Shown: positions 18,429-28,900, numbered from the stretch's first letter. The stretch: 64,000 nt of DNA from Derxia gummosa DSM 723 (GCF_000482785.1 NZ_AXWS01000008.1:62001-126000); one strand, 5' to 3'. The notes: generated from the letters alone by a model not told the origin. Translations and numbers: made by a program.

Positions 18429-20084
18429 TCAGGCGGCCGCCGGCAGGGTGATGCGGGCGACCGTGCCGCCGCCGTCGGGCCAGACGAGGTCGAGCGCCCC
18501 GTTCATGGCCTCGACCAGGCCGCGCGCGATCACCAGCCCGAGGCCGGTGCCGGCTACCGTGCCGTGCTCGGCGCCGAGCCGGTCGAAGGGCTGGAACAGG
18601 CGCGGCCGCAGCGCCGGCGCGATGCCGGGGCCGTCGTCGGCCACCTCGATCGTGCAGGCGCCGGCGGCGCGCGTGAGGCTGAGCCTGACCGTGCCGCCGG
18701 CGCGGTTGAAGCGGATCGCGTTGCTCAGCAGGTTGATGACCACCTGCGCCACCGCGCGGTCGTTGGCGAGCACGCGCGCGCCGGCGTCGAGTTCGGGCGG
18801 CAGCAGCGTCGCGCCGTGGCGCTCGGCCTCGACGCGCGCGAGGTCGAGGCAGCGGCGCAGCACCGGCTCCAGCGGCATCGGCGCGCGTGGTTCGCTCTCC
18901 GGACGCAGGTGCAGCCGCGACAGGCCGAGCAGGTCGTCGACGATGCGGCCCAGGTGGCGCGCGGCGCTGGCGATCTGGTCGAGCCAGGGTCGGTGGCGCG
19001 GCGCCGGCGCATCGACCGGGTCCTTCCGCATCAGCTCGACGAAGCCCGACATCGCGCTCAGCGGCGTGCGCAGCTCGTGCGAGACGCGCGACAGCAGCTC
19101 GGCGCGCAGGCGGTTGCGGGTCTCGGCCTCGCGTAGCACCTGTTCCTGCGCCCGGCTGGCGCGCGCCGCCTCGACGGTGGCGGTGCAGTCGTGGGCCACG
19201 CCGCGCCAGCCGCGCAGCCGGCCGTCGGGCGTGGGCAGGGCGATGGCCGACAGCTCCACGTATCGGCCGCCGCGCAGGAAGCGCAGCTGGCGGAAGGCGC
19301 CGCCGCCGTCGAGCATCGCGCCGAGCGTCAGCCCGTCGCCGCGCGGCTCGCCGAACACGTCGAGCAGCGGCTCGGCGGCGAGGCTGTCGCCGGTGGCGAG
19401 CATCACGCCGTGGCTGCCCACGTTGCCGTAGCCGCCCCAGGTGAGTTCGAGCTTGGCGTCGCACTCGAACAGCGAGTCGCCCGAGGCGCAGGCGAAGTCA
19501 AGCAGGCGCCGTTCCGACAGTTCCAGCTCGCGCAGCCGTTGCAGCTCGTGCAGATGCAGGCTCGCGGTGCGGGCGATCTGGCGCAGCCGCTGGCGTGCCG
19601 CAGCGTCGAGCGCGCGCGGCTCGTGCGCCAGCACGCAGAGCGCGCCGACCGCATGACCGCCGAGCCGCAGCGCGATGCCGGCATAGAAGCGCGGACGCGA
19701 CGGGTGGGCCGGATCGGCGGCCTGGCCGCCGGCGGCGCGCTCGACGGCGGCATGGGCAGCCCGCTCGGCGGCGTGGCCGGCGGGGTTGGCGCAGCGCGCG
19801 TCGATGGCGGTGTCGCGGATCTCGACCAGATCGGTGCTGTCGATGGTCAGCTCGCAGAAGCCCTGTTCGCGTGGCAGCGGCGCGGGCCGCCCGCCGGTGT
19901 GGGCGGCGAACCAGATCTGGTGCTGGTCGACCAGGGTGACGGCGCCGATCGGGCAGCCCGCCACGGCGGCGGCCAGCGCGGCGAGCGAATCGAGCACCGG
20001 ATCGGGTTCCCGATCGTGGAGGTCGAGGGCGTGGAGCGCGCGCAGGCGCTGGACTTCGGGCGAGGTGAGGGCGGGCATCAGCAT
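18429..20084 (-). CDS. soluble GAF-PAS hybrid sensor histidine kinase
   Basis: The 551-residue product has no membrane helix. A GAF domain spans about residues 20-195 (IGAVTLVDQHQIWFAAHTG and FCELTIDSTDLVEIRD are typical), interrupted by an Ala-rich insert near 100-125. A PAS-like region follows (about 205-310). The HisKA domain has the phospho-acceptor in SRVSHELRTPLSAM, and the HATPase domain has the N box VVINLLSNAIRFN, the G1 box DDGPGIAP and the G2 box GTGLGL. It should autophosphorylate and signal to a response regulator, but no regulator is on the same strand; the LuxR-type regulator at 21824 is the nearest. A second in-frame ATG two codons in is equally plausible. It diverges from the NarX-like kinase gene. 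Confidence 0.92.
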   Translation of the reverse strand: MLMPALTSPEVQRLRALHALDLHDREPDPVLDSLAALAAAVAGCPIGAVTLVDQHQIWFAAHTGGRPAPLPREQGFCELTIDSTDLVEIRDTAIDARCANPAGHAAERAAHAAVERAAGGQAADPAHPSRPRFYAGIALRLGGHAVGALCVLAHEPRALDAAARQRLRQIARTASLHLHELQRLRELELSERRLLDFACASGDSLFECDAKLELTWGGYGNVGSHGVMLATGDSLAAEPLLDVFGEPRGDGLTLGAMLDGGGAFRQLRFLRGGRYVELSAIALPTPDGRLRGWRGVAHDCTATVEAARASRAQEQVLREAETRNRLRAELLSRVSHELRTPLSAMSGFVELMRKDPVDAPAPRHRPWLDQIASAARHLGRIVDDLLGLSRLHLRPESEPRAPMPLEPVLRRCLDLARVEAERHGATLLPPELDAGARVLANDRAVAQVVINLLSNAIRFNRAGGTVRLSLTRAAGACTIEVADDGPGIAPALRPRLFQPFDRLGAEHGTVAGTGLGLVIARGLVEAMNGALDLVWPDGGGTVARITLPAAA

Positions 20085-20162
20085 GACGCCATGGTCGCGG
20101 CGCGGGCGCGGCGGCGGGATCGGGCGGCAGCCGGTTCGCCGGCCGGGCGGCGCCTGAATCGG

Positions 20163-20183
20163 AACTCAGGGCTTCCCTGAGTT
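20163..20183. promoter_or_regulatory. inverted repeat in divergent kinase promoter region
   Basis: AACTCAGGG-CTT-CCCTGAGTT is a perfect 9-bp inverted repeat with a 3-base spacer. It lies between the two divergent histidine kinase genes. Its core TCAGGG-N3-CCCTGA recurs at 24184-24208 near the chemoreceptor gene, so it is probably an operator, perhaps for the LuxR-type regulator encoded at 21824. Confidence 0.55.
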
Positions 20184-20235
20184 TCGGCTGCCGCCATGGG
20201 CGCCCGCGCGGGGCGTGGCTAGCATGCGCGGCCAT

Positions 20236-21705
20236 ATGAAGACGATCCGCCCGCCCGCGCCGCCCGCCCCATCGCTGCTCGCGCTGGCCTTCGCGGCGGC
20301 GGCCCTGGCCGGCCTGCTCGTGCTGGCGATCGCGGGCTGGACCGCCCGACACGCGGGCGAGCGCCAGCAGCTCGTCGCACACACGATGGAAGTGCGCCGC
20401 GCGATCGCGCTGCTCGAAGGCCGGCTCGCGCGCGCCGATGCCGCCGCACTGCAATGGCTGGTGTGGCCGGAGGCGGGCGAGGCGGCCGAGCCGCATGCCT
20501 CGCCGGCGCTGCTCGAGGCCGAGGTGCGCGAGCAGCTCGACGGCATCGCCCGCCTCACTGCCGACAACCCGCTCCAGCAGGGCCGCATCGCGCTGCTGCG
20601 CGATCAGGTCGACGGCTGGCTGGCCGGGCTTGATGCCCTGCGTGCCGAGGCCGAGGTGGCTGCCGACCGGCGCCTGCCCGCGAGCGACATCCGGCTGCTG
20701 GCCGGCCGCCAGCGGGTGGCCGGCGCCGCCATCGCCACGCTGCGCGAGCTGGATGCCGAGGAGGCCCGCCTGCTCGTGGTGCGCGCCGCTGCGTGGGACG
20801 AGTCCGCCGTCGTGCTGCGCGGCGCCTTCGTCGCGGCGACCCTCGTCACCGTGCTGGTGCTGGCGCTGGCCTTGCGCCTGCGGCGGCGCGAGCGCGAACG
20901 CCGTCGCGCCGAGCATGCGCGGGCGCTGAGCGAGGCCGATGCGCTGTCGCGCAGCAATCTCGAACTGTCCGAGGCGGTGTTCGCGCGCAGCGATTCGCTG
21001 CATCGCAGCCGCGAGGCGCTGGTCGAGGCCAATGCCCGGCTGCGCCGGCTGTCGCGCGAGCTGCTCCAGGTGCAGGAGAACGAGCGCGCGGCGCTCGCGC
21101 GCGAGCTGCATGACGACCTCGGCCAGCAGCTCGGCGCGCTGCGCATCGGGATCGAGCTGCTCGCGCTCGACGCACCGGGCGAGGCCGAGCGTGCCCGCCT
21201 GCGCGAGACCGCCGCCGTCGCCGCCGGCTGCATCAGCCTCATCCGCGAGCGCGCGATGGCGCTGCGCCCGCCGCTGCTCGACGAGCTGGGCCTGGCCGCC
21301 GCGCTGCGCTGGCATGCCGAGCGCCAGACGCTGCTCACCGGCGCCGCCATCGACACCGAGGTCGAGCTGCCCGGACTCGAACCCAATGACGAATGGGCGC
21401 TGCACGTCTATCGCATCGCGCAGGAGGCGATCGGCAATGCGCTGCGCCACGGCGGCGCGGGCCACATCCGGCTGCGGCTCGACGCCGGCGCCGACGCGGT
21501 GCGGCTCGACATCACCGACGACGGTCGCGGCTTCGACATCGGGACGGGCGCGGCCGGCATGGGGCTGCGCAACATGCGCGAGCGCGTCGAGCTGCTCGAT
21601 GGCAACTGGCATGTGGTCAGCACGCCGGGACGGGGCACGCGCGTCGAGGCGCGCTGGCCACGCGCGGTGGTGACGGCCCGGCCCGACGCCGGCGGCGCGG
21701 GCTGA
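20236..21705 (+). CDS. NarX/UhpB-type membrane sensor histidine kinase
   Basis: The product of about 489 residues has two membrane helices (LLALAFAAAALAGLLVLAIAG near the N terminus, and about 195-220) flanking a CHASE3-like helical periplasmic domain. A coiled coil follows, then a HisKA_3 dimerisation domain with the phospho-acceptor His in ARELHDDLGQQLGALRIGIEL. The HATPase domain has EAIGNALRHG and DDGRGFD, ending MGLRNMRERVELLDG as in the NarX family. These kinases pair with NarL/LuxR-type regulators, and one follows 118 bp downstream. The start could also be GTG at 20215 or ATG at 20224; the ATG at 20236 sits closest to the membrane helix. None has a strong ribosome site. Confidence 0.9.
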   Translation: MKTIRPPAPPAPSLLALAFAAAALAGLLVLAIAGWTARHAGERQQLVAHTMEVRRAIALLEGRLARADAAALQWLVWPEAGEAAEPHASPALLEAEVREQLDGIARLTADNPLQQGRIALLRDQVDGWLAGLDALRAEAEVAADRRLPASDIRLLAGRQRVAGAAIATLRELDAEEARLLVVRAAAWDESAVVLRGAFVAATLVTVLVLALALRLRRRERERRRAEHARALSEADALSRSNLELSEAVFARSDSLHRSREALVEANARLRRLSRELLQVQENERAALARELHDDLGQQLGALRIGIELLALDAPGEAERARLRETAAVAAGCISLIRERAMALRPPLLDELGLAAALRWHAERQTLLTGAAIDTEVELPGLEPNDEWALHVYRIAQEAIGNALRHGGAGHIRLRLDAGADAVRLDITDDGRGFDIGTGAAGMGLRNMRERVELLDGNWHVVSTPGRGTRVEARWPRAVVTARPDAGGAG

Positions 21706-21823
21706 GCCGGCGGCGCGCCCGCGTCCGATGCCGGATCGGCGCGCGGAGGACGCCCGCTACTCACCCGATCGGCGGCGCCGTCCGCTCCTAGAATCGTCCG
21801 GTCCATACCGCTGCGCACCGACG

Positions 21824-22453
21824 ATGCGAATCCTCCTTGCCGACGACCACGCGCTGATGCGCGCCGGTCTCGTGGCGCTGCTGCACCGCTACGACCCCAA
21901 CTGCGAAGTGATCGAAGCCGCCGACGGCCGCGCGGCGATCGACCTCGCGCGCCGGCACACGCCCGACATCTGCCTGCTCGACGTGTCGATGCCCGGGCTC
22001 AACGGCATCGACGCGATCCCCCTGCTGCGCCGCGCCAGCCCGCACACGCGGGTGCTGATCGTGTCGATGCACACCACGGCCCAGCATGTGAGCGAGGCGC
22101 TGCGCGAGGGCGCGGTCGGCTATCTGGTCAAGGACGCGGCGGCGGTGGAACTGTTCGAGGCGCTCAAGGCGGTGGCCGCCGGCCGGCCCTATGTGAGCCC
22201 GCAGCTCGCGGCGCTGACGCTGGCCGCGCTGGCCCAGCCGACGCCGCGGAAGGTGGCGCTCACCGGGCGCCAGCGCGAAATTCTCCAGCTCATCGCCGAA
22301 GGCCATTCGACGCGCGACATCGCCGAGCGGCTGCATCTGAGCGTCAAGACCGTCGAGACCCATCGCGCCGAGCTGATGCGCCGGCTCGACATCCATGACG
22401 TGGCCGGCCTCACGCGCCATGCGCTGCGCGAGGGAATCATCTCGCTCGACTGA
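21824..22453 (+). CDS. NarL/LuxR-family response regulator
   Basis: The 209-residue product has a receiver domain with the acidic pair ADDH at residues 6-9, the phospho-acceptor Asp 53 in CLLDVSMPGLNG, and the conserved Lys in GYLVKDA. A C-terminal LuxR-type helix-turn-helix follows: LTGRQREILQLIAEGHSTRD then LHLSVKTVETHRAELMRRL. It is the cognate partner of the NarX-like kinase just upstream. Phosphorylated regulators of this type bind inverted-repeat sites as dimers. The TCAGGG-N3-CCCTGA repeats at 20163-20183 and 24184-24208, on either side of this gene, are the natural candidates; that link is inference. The ATG at 21824 opens directly on the receiver domain. Confidence 0.94.
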   Translation: MRILLADDHALMRAGLVALLHRYDPNCEVIEAADGRAAIDLARRHTPDICLLDVSMPGLNGIDAIPLLRRASPHTRVLIVSMHTTAQHVSEALREGAVGYLVKDAAAVELFEALKAVAAGRPYVSPQLAALTLAALAQPTPRKVALTGRQREILQLIAEGHSTRDIAERLHLSVKTVETHRAELMRRLDIHDVAGLTRHALREGIISLD

Positions 22454-22505
22454 GCGCCGGTGGGATGCGCGGCCGGCGTTCGCGCCGCATCGGCGCAGGG
22501 CCCGC

Positions 22506-24062
22506 TCAGCCGAGCCGGAAGCCTTCCACCGCCGCCAGCAGCCGGCGCGACTGCGCCGACAGGCTGGCCGCCGCCGCCGCACCCTGCTCGACCAGGGCCG
22601 CGTTCTGCTGGGTGAAGCGGTCGAGGTCCTGGAGCGCACCCGACATCTGGCCGATGCCCGTGTCCTGGCTGCTGCTCGAATGCGCGATCTCGCCGGTGGT
22701 CGAGGCCACGCCGTCGATCGCCGCCACGATCTCGCGCATCGCCTGGCCGGCCTCGGCGGCGCGCGCATTGCCCTCGTCCACGCGTTCGACCGAGGTACGG
22801 ATGAGCGCCGCGATCTCGCGCGCGGCCTCGGCGCTGCGCTGCGACAGCGCGCGCACCTCGCCGGCCACGACCGCGAAGCCCCGGCCCTGGTCGCCGGCGC
22901 GCGCCGCTTCCACCGCCGCGTTGAGCGCGAGCAGATTGGTCTGGAAGGCGATGCCGTCGATGACGGTCGTGATCTCTCCGATGCGCCGGCTGCTGTCGGC
23001 GATGCCGTCCATCGTGCGCGCCACCGCGTCCACCACGAGGCCGCCGTCGGCGGTGACGCGGCGTGCGTCATCGGCCAGCCGGCTGCCGGCATGCGCGTGA
23101 TCGGTGTTGGTATGCACCGCGCGGGCCAGTTCCTCCATCGCGGCGCTGGTCTGCTGGAGCGCGCCCGACTGGCGCTCGGTGCGGTTCGACAGGTCGGCAT
23201 TGCCGGCCGCGATCTCGCCGGCGGCCGTGGCCACCTCGCGCGCGCTGCCGTGGATGGCGGCGACGGTGGCGCGCAACCGCGCCTGCATGCGCGCGAGCGC
23301 GGCGACCAGGCTGGCGTCGTCGCCGGCGCGCACCCGCACCGGCTGGCCCAGGTCGCCGTCGGCGATGCGCAGCGCGATCGCCGTCGCCGTGGCCGGTTCG
23401 CCGCCGAGGGTGCGGGCGACGCCGCGCGCGATCCCGAGGCCGAGCACCACGCTCGCGGCCGTGCCGATCGCGATGAGGCCGAGCATCAGCATCTGGATGC
23501 GCGCGTGGGTCTCGCCCGCCGCGCGCGCGACCTCGGCGGCGGCGCCTTCCTTGAGTTTCGACAGCTCGTCGAGCAGCAGATCGACGCGGGCGTTGGCCAG
23601 GCTGCTCCGCCGGCTGGCCGCGAGCAGGGCAGGGTCGGCGCTGCCCGCCGGCAGGGTCTCGGCGAGGTTGAACAGCGCATCGGTCACGGCATGCCATTCG
23701 TCCACGGCGGTGCGCACTTCGGCCAGCTTGTGGCGGCTGGCATCGAGACGCAGCAGCCCGGCGGCATCCGCCAAGTGGAGGTCGAGGGCCTGGCGGCGCT
23801 GGTGGTATTCGGCGCGCGCCTCGCGGCGGGCATCGTCGGCGGTGGCGGCCATGTAGCGCCAGCGCGCGCGGCCGGCGGCGATGAGGGCGATGTCGGCGTC
23901 CTTGATATGGCCGAGACCGGTCACGTCGCGGGCGTAGAGCTGGTGCGCCATGTCGTCGATGCGGGACATGCCGACGATGCCGGCGAGGCCGATGGCCAGC
24001 CCGATTGCCGCGACGGCGACGAAGGCGAGCACGAGACGGGTCGAGAGGCGCAGGGGCGGCAT
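22506..24062 (-). CDS. methyl-accepting chemotaxis protein
   Basis: The 518-residue product has membrane helices at about residues 8-30 and 185-210 and a periplasmic four-helix-bundle ligand domain (4HB_MCP type) between them. A HAMP domain follows, then a cytoplasmic signalling domain with the highly conserved hairpin tip [20 protein letters not shown] followed by [19 protein letters not shown]. This is the class III, no-gap form common in Burkholderiales. It would report a periplasmic ligand to CheA-CheW. No che genes are in the window, so it is an orphan receptor. The end lacks the NWETF-like CheR-docking pentapeptide. A long inverted repeat upstream (24184-24208) may control it together with the neighbouring kinase genes. 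Confidence 0.95.
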   Translation of the reverse strand: MPPLRLSTRLVLAFVAVAAIGLAIGLAGIVGMSRIDDMAHQLYARDVTGLGHIKDADIALIAAGRARWRYMAATADDARREARAEYHQRRQALDLHLADAAGLLRLDASRHKLAEVRTAVDEWHAVTDALFNLAETLPAGSADPALLAASRRSSLANARVDLLLDELSKLKEGAAAEVARAAGETHARIQMLMLGLIAIGTAASVVLGLGIARGVARTLGGEPATATAIALRIADGDLGQPVRVRAGDDASLVAALARMQARLRATVAAIHGSAREVATAAGEIAAGNADLSNRTERQSGALQQTSAAMEELARAVHTNTDHAHAGSRLADDARRVTADGGLVVDAVARTMDGIADSSRRIGEITTVIDGIAFQTNLLALNAAVEAARAGDQGRGFAVVAGEVRALSQRSAEAAREIAALIRTSVERVDEGNARAAEAGQAMREIVAAIDGVASTTGEIAHSSSSQDTGIGQMSGALQDLDRFTQQNAALVEQGAAAAASLSAQSRRLLAAVEGFRLG

Positions 24063-24183
24063 GGCGGTGTCCTGTCGGATGGCGGAGGGCGGACGCTCGG
24101 GGTTGCTGACCGCATGCTCCGCGCCACCGCGCCGCGCCGGGATCGGGCGCGGGCGGAAAGCCGGTTCCGGGAGCGCCCGAAAT

Positions 24184-24208
24184 GCGTTTCAGGGAATCCC
24201 TGAAACGC
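24184..24208. promoter_or_regulatory. inverted repeat upstream of chemoreceptor gene
   Basis: GCGTTTCAGGG-AAT-CCCTGAAACGC is a perfect 11-bp inverted repeat with a 3-base spacer, about 120 bp before the chemoreceptor start and 8 bp after the corC stop. It shares the TCAGGG-N3-CCCTGA core with 20163-20183. It could double as a corC terminator stem, but no T-run follows. Confidence 0.55.
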
Positions 24209-24215
24209 GTCGCGC

Positions 24216-25118
24216 TCAGGACTCGTCGAGTGTCGCCTCGGGCGGCAGCGGCTCGGCCAGCAGCACATGCAGCTGGCGCGCGTCGGCGCGCAGCACCTCG
24301 AAGCGGATCGGCCCCAGGCGCACGACCTCGCCGCGATGCGGCACATGGCCAAGCTCGTTCATCACCAGCCCGCCGATCGTGCCGACATCCTCGGCCTCGT
24401 AATGGGTGCCGAAGCGCTCGTTGAAGTCCTCGATGCTGGTGATGCCGCGCACGCGCCAGCGGCCGTCGCCGGCCAGCACGATGGTGTCGTCGTCGGTGTC
24501 GAAGTCGTGCTCGTCCTCGATGTCGCCGACGATCTGCTCCAGCACATCCTCGATCGTGATGAGGCCCGATACGCCGCCGTACTCGTCCACCACGATCGCC
24601 TGGTGGTTGCGGTTGGCGCGGAAGTCGCGCAGCAGCACGTTGAGCCGCTTGCTCTCCGGAATGAACACCACCGGCCGCAGGATGCTGCGCAGGTCGAAGT
24701 CGTGCGCGTTGCCGTTGGAGAAGCAGCGCAGCAGATCCTTGGCGAGCAGCACGCCGATCACGCGGTCGCGGTCGCCCTCGAACACCGGGAAGCGCGAATG
24801 CGCCTTCTCGACCACGAAGGGCACGATGCTCGACAGCGGATCGGTCACGTCGATCATGTCCATCTGGGCGCGCTGGACCATGATGTCGCGCGCCGCGAGC
24901 TCGCCCACCTGGAGCACGCCCTCCATCATCGAGAGCGCGTCGTCATCGACGAGGTGGCGATCGTGGGCGGCGTGGAGCACGTCGAGCAGCTGCTCGCGGT
25001 CCTCGGGCTCGCGCAGGAGCAGGGAAGACAGGCGCTCGAAGAAGCTGAGCTTCTTCTGGGCGGCGGGCGTTTCGGCGATCACGCGGATGCGCTGCGATCG
25101 ACTTAGCGGGTCGTTCAT
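24216..25118 (-). CDS. corC: CorC/HlyC-family CBS-domain protein
   Basis: The 300-residue soluble protein has two CBS domains (about residues 75-195, including IMVQRAQMDMIDV and HQAIVVDEYGGVSGLITIEDVLEQIVGDIEDEHD) and a C-terminal CorC_HlyC transporter-associated domain. This is the short, non-membrane CorC/YbeX form, linked in enterobacteria to magnesium and cobalt efflux with CorA and to ribosome/rRNA maintenance near ybeY and lnt. Those usual neighbours are not seen on either side here, so it is out of its common context within this window. The ATG at 25118 was preferred over 25169 because it gives the conserved short N terminus. Confidence 0.92.
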   Translation of the reverse strand: MNDPLSRSQRIRVIAETPAAQKKLSFFERLSSLLLREPEDREQLLDVLHAAHDRHLVDDDALSMMEGVLQVGELAARDIMVQRAQMDMIDVTDPLSSIVPFVVEKAHSRFPVFEGDRDRVIGVLLAKDLLRCFSNGNAHDFDLRSILRPVVFIPESKRLNVLLRDFRANRNHQAIVVDEYGGVSGLITIEDVLEQIVGDIEDEHDFDTDDDTIVLAGDGRWRVRGITSIEDFNERFGTHYEAEDVGTIGGLVMNELGHVPHRGEVVRLGPIRFEVLRADARQLHVLLAEPLPPEATLDES

Positions 25119-25286
25119 GGACGAGCCATGCGGAGTCAAAGACCCGCCGAGCGTAACCGAATCCTTCAATCCGGCGGATTGCGAACGCGTGACGGAACGC
25201 GATGCCGCCCGACGCGCGGGATGGGGCTTGTGGGCATGATGCGGTCGTCGTCGCCTTTTCGCGGCCTTTCAATCGCTTGCGCGCCC

Positions 25287-25958
25287 ATGACCGCCACCGT
25301 CGCCATCTACCTGTTTCCCGACGTCGAGGTGCTCGACTTCGCCGGTCCGTACGAGGTCTTCACCACCGCCAGCCGGGTCGCGCGCAAGCTCGATCCGGCG
25401 GCGGCGGAGCCGTTCAGCGTCATGACCGTCGCGCGCGAGCCCGGGCCGGTGCGCGCCCGCGCCGGTCTGCGCGTCATAGCCGACGCTACCTTCGACAGGC
25501 TGCTGCCGCCCGACGTTCTGCTGATTCCCGGCGGCGTGGTGACGGTCGAGCTGCAAAGCGTCGAGGTGATCGACTGGCTGCGCTCGGTGGCGGGCAGCGC
25601 GCGCCTCACGGCCTCGGTCTGCACCGGCGCCTTCCTGCTCGCCAGGGCAGGCCTGCTCGAAGGCCGCGCCTGCACCACGCACTGGGAGGACGCGGCCGAC
25701 CTGCGCGCGATGTTCCCCGGCCTCGACGTGCGCGAAGGCCGGCGCTGGGTGGACGAGGGCGCGGTCGTGACCTCGGCCGGCATTTCCGCCGGCATCGACA
25801 TGAGCCTGCATCTCGTCGCGCGCCTCGCCGGCCGCGAGCTGGCGCTCGCCACCGCGCGTCAGATGGAGGTGGACTGGCACGAGGACGGCGCCACGCCGAC
25901 CATGGCCGCGACCGGCGCCGCACCCGCCTCCGGCGCGCCGGCGCCAGCCACCGCCTGA
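25287..25958 (+). CDS. DJ-1/PfpI family protein (GlxA/isonitrile hydratase-like)
   Basis: The 223-residue product has a class I glutamine-amidotransferase-like fold. Its nucleophile elbow Cys is in TASVCTGAFLLARAGLLEGR followed by CTTHW, which is typical of the isonitrile hydratase/GlxA-N-terminal branch. The N-terminal strand is VAIYLFPDVEVLDFAGPYEVF. There is no AraC DNA-binding domain, so it is an enzyme or chaperone-type member and not a GlxA regulator. The short Ala/Pro-rich tail is probably disordered. The ATG at 25287 opens directly on the first strand. The RND pump gene starts 12 bp after its stop, implying one transcript, although a functional link is not evident. Confidence 0.9.
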   Translation: MTATVAIYLFPDVEVLDFAGPYEVFTTASRVARKLDPAAAEPFSVMTVAREPGPVRARAGLRVIADATFDRLLPPDVLLIPGGVVTVELQSVEVIDWLRSVAGSARLTASVCTGAFLLARAGLLEGRACTTHWEDAADLRAMFPGLDVREGRRWVDEGAVVTSAGISAGIDMSLHLVARLAGRELALATARQMEVDWHEDGATPTMAATGAAPASGAPAPATA

Positions 25959-25970
25959 CGCCGCGCCGCC

Positions 25971-28900
25971 ATGATCGAAGCCCTCATCCGTGGCGCGCTC
26001 GGCCAGCGCCTGATCGTCGTCGTCGTGTCGGTGATCCTGCTGGCCTTCGGGCTGAATGCCGCGCGCAAGCTCTCGCTCGACGCCTTCCCTGACGTGACCA
26101 ACGTGCAGGTCCAGATCGCCACCGAGGCGCCGGGCCGCTCGCCCGAGGAGGTCGAGCGCTTTGCCACCGTGCCGATCGAGATCGCGATGACCGGCCTGCC
26201 GGCGCTTGTGGAACTGCGCTCGCTCAACAAGCCGGGGCTGTCGCTGATCACGCTCGTGTTCAGCGACGCGACCGACGTGTACTTCGCGCGCCAGCTCGTG
26301 ATGGAGCGGCTGATCGAGGTGGCCGATCGCTTGCCGCCTGGCATCCGGCCAGTGCTCGGGCCGGTGTCCACCGGCCTCGGCGAGGTCTATCAGTACACGC
26401 TCGACCGGCCGGATGACGGCAATCGCGCGCTGACGGAAGAGGAACTGACCGAGCGCCGCACGGTGCAGGACTGGGTGGTACGACCGCTGCTGCGCTCGAT
26501 TCCCGGCGTGGCCGAGATCAACTCGCAAGGCGGCTACGAGAAGCAGTACCAGGTGCTCGTCGCGCCGGACAAGCTGCGCTACTACGGGCTGACGATCCAG
26601 CAGGTGTTCCAGGCGCTCGCCAACAACAACGCCAACGCCGGCGGCGGCGTGCTGCGCCAGTTCGCCGAGCAGTACCTCGTGCGTGGCGTCGGTCTCGTCA
26701 GGAACGTGGACGACATCCGCAGCATCGTGCTGAAGGAATCGGGCGGCACGCCGGTCTATATCGGCGACGTGGCCGAGGTGAAGATCGGCACGGCGGTGCG
26801 CGTCGGCTCGGTGGTGAAGAACGGCGTGACCGAATCCGTCGGCGGCATCGTGATGATGATGCGGGCCGGCAATGCCAAGGAGGTGGTGGCGCGCATCAAG
26901 GCGCGCGTGGCCGAGATCAACGACAGCGGCATGCTGCCTGGCGGCCTGCGCATCGAGCCCTACTACGACCGCTCCGAGCTGGTGGATTCGGCGGTGCTGA
27001 CCGTCGTGCGCGTGCTCATGGAAGGCGTGGTGCTGGTGGTGATCGTGCTGCTGCTGTTCCTGGGCGACGTGCGCTCGTCGCTCATCGTCGTGGCGACGCT
27101 GGTGCTGACGCCGCTGCTCACCTTCATGGCGATGAACTACATGGGCCTGTCGGCCAACCTCATGTCGCTGGGCGGGCTGGCGATCGCCATCGGGCTGATG
27201 GTGGACGGCTCGGTCGTGGTGGTGGAGAACGCCTTCGCGCACCTGGCGCGCGCGGACGAAGGGCAGTCACGCATCCGCATCATCTTCAACGCGGTGAAGG
27301 AGGTGGCGACGCCCGTGATCTTCGGCGTGGGCGTGATCATTCTCGTGTTCCTGCCGCTCATGACGCTGGAAGGCATGGAAGGAAAGATGTTCGCGCCGCT
27401 CGCGTTCACGATCGCCATCGCGCTGTTCTTCTCGCTCGTGCTGTCGCTCACGCTGTCGCCGGTGCTGTCGAGCTTCCTGCTGAAGGTGAAGCCGCTGAGT
27501 GGCGCGCATGCGGGCGCGGCCGCCAGCGGTACGGCGGCGGGCGGTCATGGCGGTCATGGCGGTCATGGCGGTCATGGCGGCGCGGCCGACACGGCGCAGG
27601 CCGACGAGGCCCACGACACCTGGCTCGTGCGCCGGCTCAAGCGGCCGTATGTGGCGCTGCTCGGCTGGGCGGTGGACAACGCGAAGAAGACGGTGCTCAT
27701 CGCCATCGCGCTGCTGCTCGGCACGGCCATGCTGCTGCCGTTTCTGGGCACCGCCTTCATCCCCGAGATGAAGGAAGGCTCGGTCGTGCCCGGCATCAAC
27801 CGCGTGCCCAACATCAGTCTGGAAGAGTCCATCGCGATGGAGATGCAGGCGATGAAGCTCGTGATGGAAGTGCCCGGCGTGAAGAGCGCCGTGTCGGGCG
27901 TGGGCCGGGGCGAGTCGCCGGCCGACCCGCAGGCGCAGAACGAGAGCACGCCCATCGTCTCGCTCAAGCCGCGCGAGCAATGGCCCGAGGGCTGGACCCA
28001 GGACACGATCACCGACGAGATGCGCAGGAAGCTCGCGGTGCTGCCCGGCGTGCAGATCGTGATGGCCCAGCCGATCTCCGATCGGGTGGACGAGATGGTG
28101 ACCGGCGTGCGCGCCGACATCGCCGTCAAGGTGTTCGGCGACGACCTTCAGATGCTCAAGACCAAGGCCGACGAGATCGCCAAGGTGGCGCAGACGATCC
28201 GCGGCGCACAGGATCTGCGCGTCGAGCGCATCGTCGGCCAGCAGTACCTGCAGATCGAGGTCGATCGCCAGGCCATCGCGCGCCAGGGTCTGAACGTGGC
28301 CGACGTGCACGACGTGATCGAGATGGCGATCGGCGGCAAGACCGCGACCGAGATCTACGAGGGCGAGCGGCGCTTCTCGGCCGTGGTGCGCCTGCCCGAG
28401 GCCTACCGCGACGACATCGAGGCGGTGCGCCATCTGATCGTGAGCGCGCCCAACGGGGCGCAGGTGCCGCTCGCGAGCATCGCGCGCATCGAGGTGCTCG
28501 ACGGCCCGGCGCAGATCAGCCGCGAGCTGGCCAAGCGCCGCGTGGTGGTCGGCATCAACGTGGCCGACCGCGATCTCGGCGGCTTCGTGGCCGAGCTTCA
28601 GCAGGCGGTGCAGCAGAAGGTGAAGCTGCCCGAGGGCTATTACCTGGAGTGGGGCGGGCAGTTCCAGAACATGGAGCGGGCGCTCGGCCATCTGGGCGTG
28701 ATCATCCCGATCACCGTGGCGGCGATCTTCTTCCTGCTGTTCCTGCTGTTCCGCTCGGTGCGGATGGCCTCGCTGATCATCCTCGTGCTGCCCTTCGCGT
28801 CGATGGGCGGGGTGATCGGGCTGTTCGTCACGGGCGAGTACCTGTCGGTGCCGGCGTCGGTGGGCTTCATTGCGCTGTGGGGGATCGCGGTGCTGAACGG

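Noticed and set aside
24184-24208. Inverted repeat as only a corC terminator
   Set aside because: No T-run follows, and its core is shared with a promoter-region repeat at 20163; an operator fits better, though a dual role is possible.
27543-27578. Tandem repeat as a CRISPR array
   Set aside because: The units are contiguous 9-mers without spacers and encode a His-Gly loop in frame.
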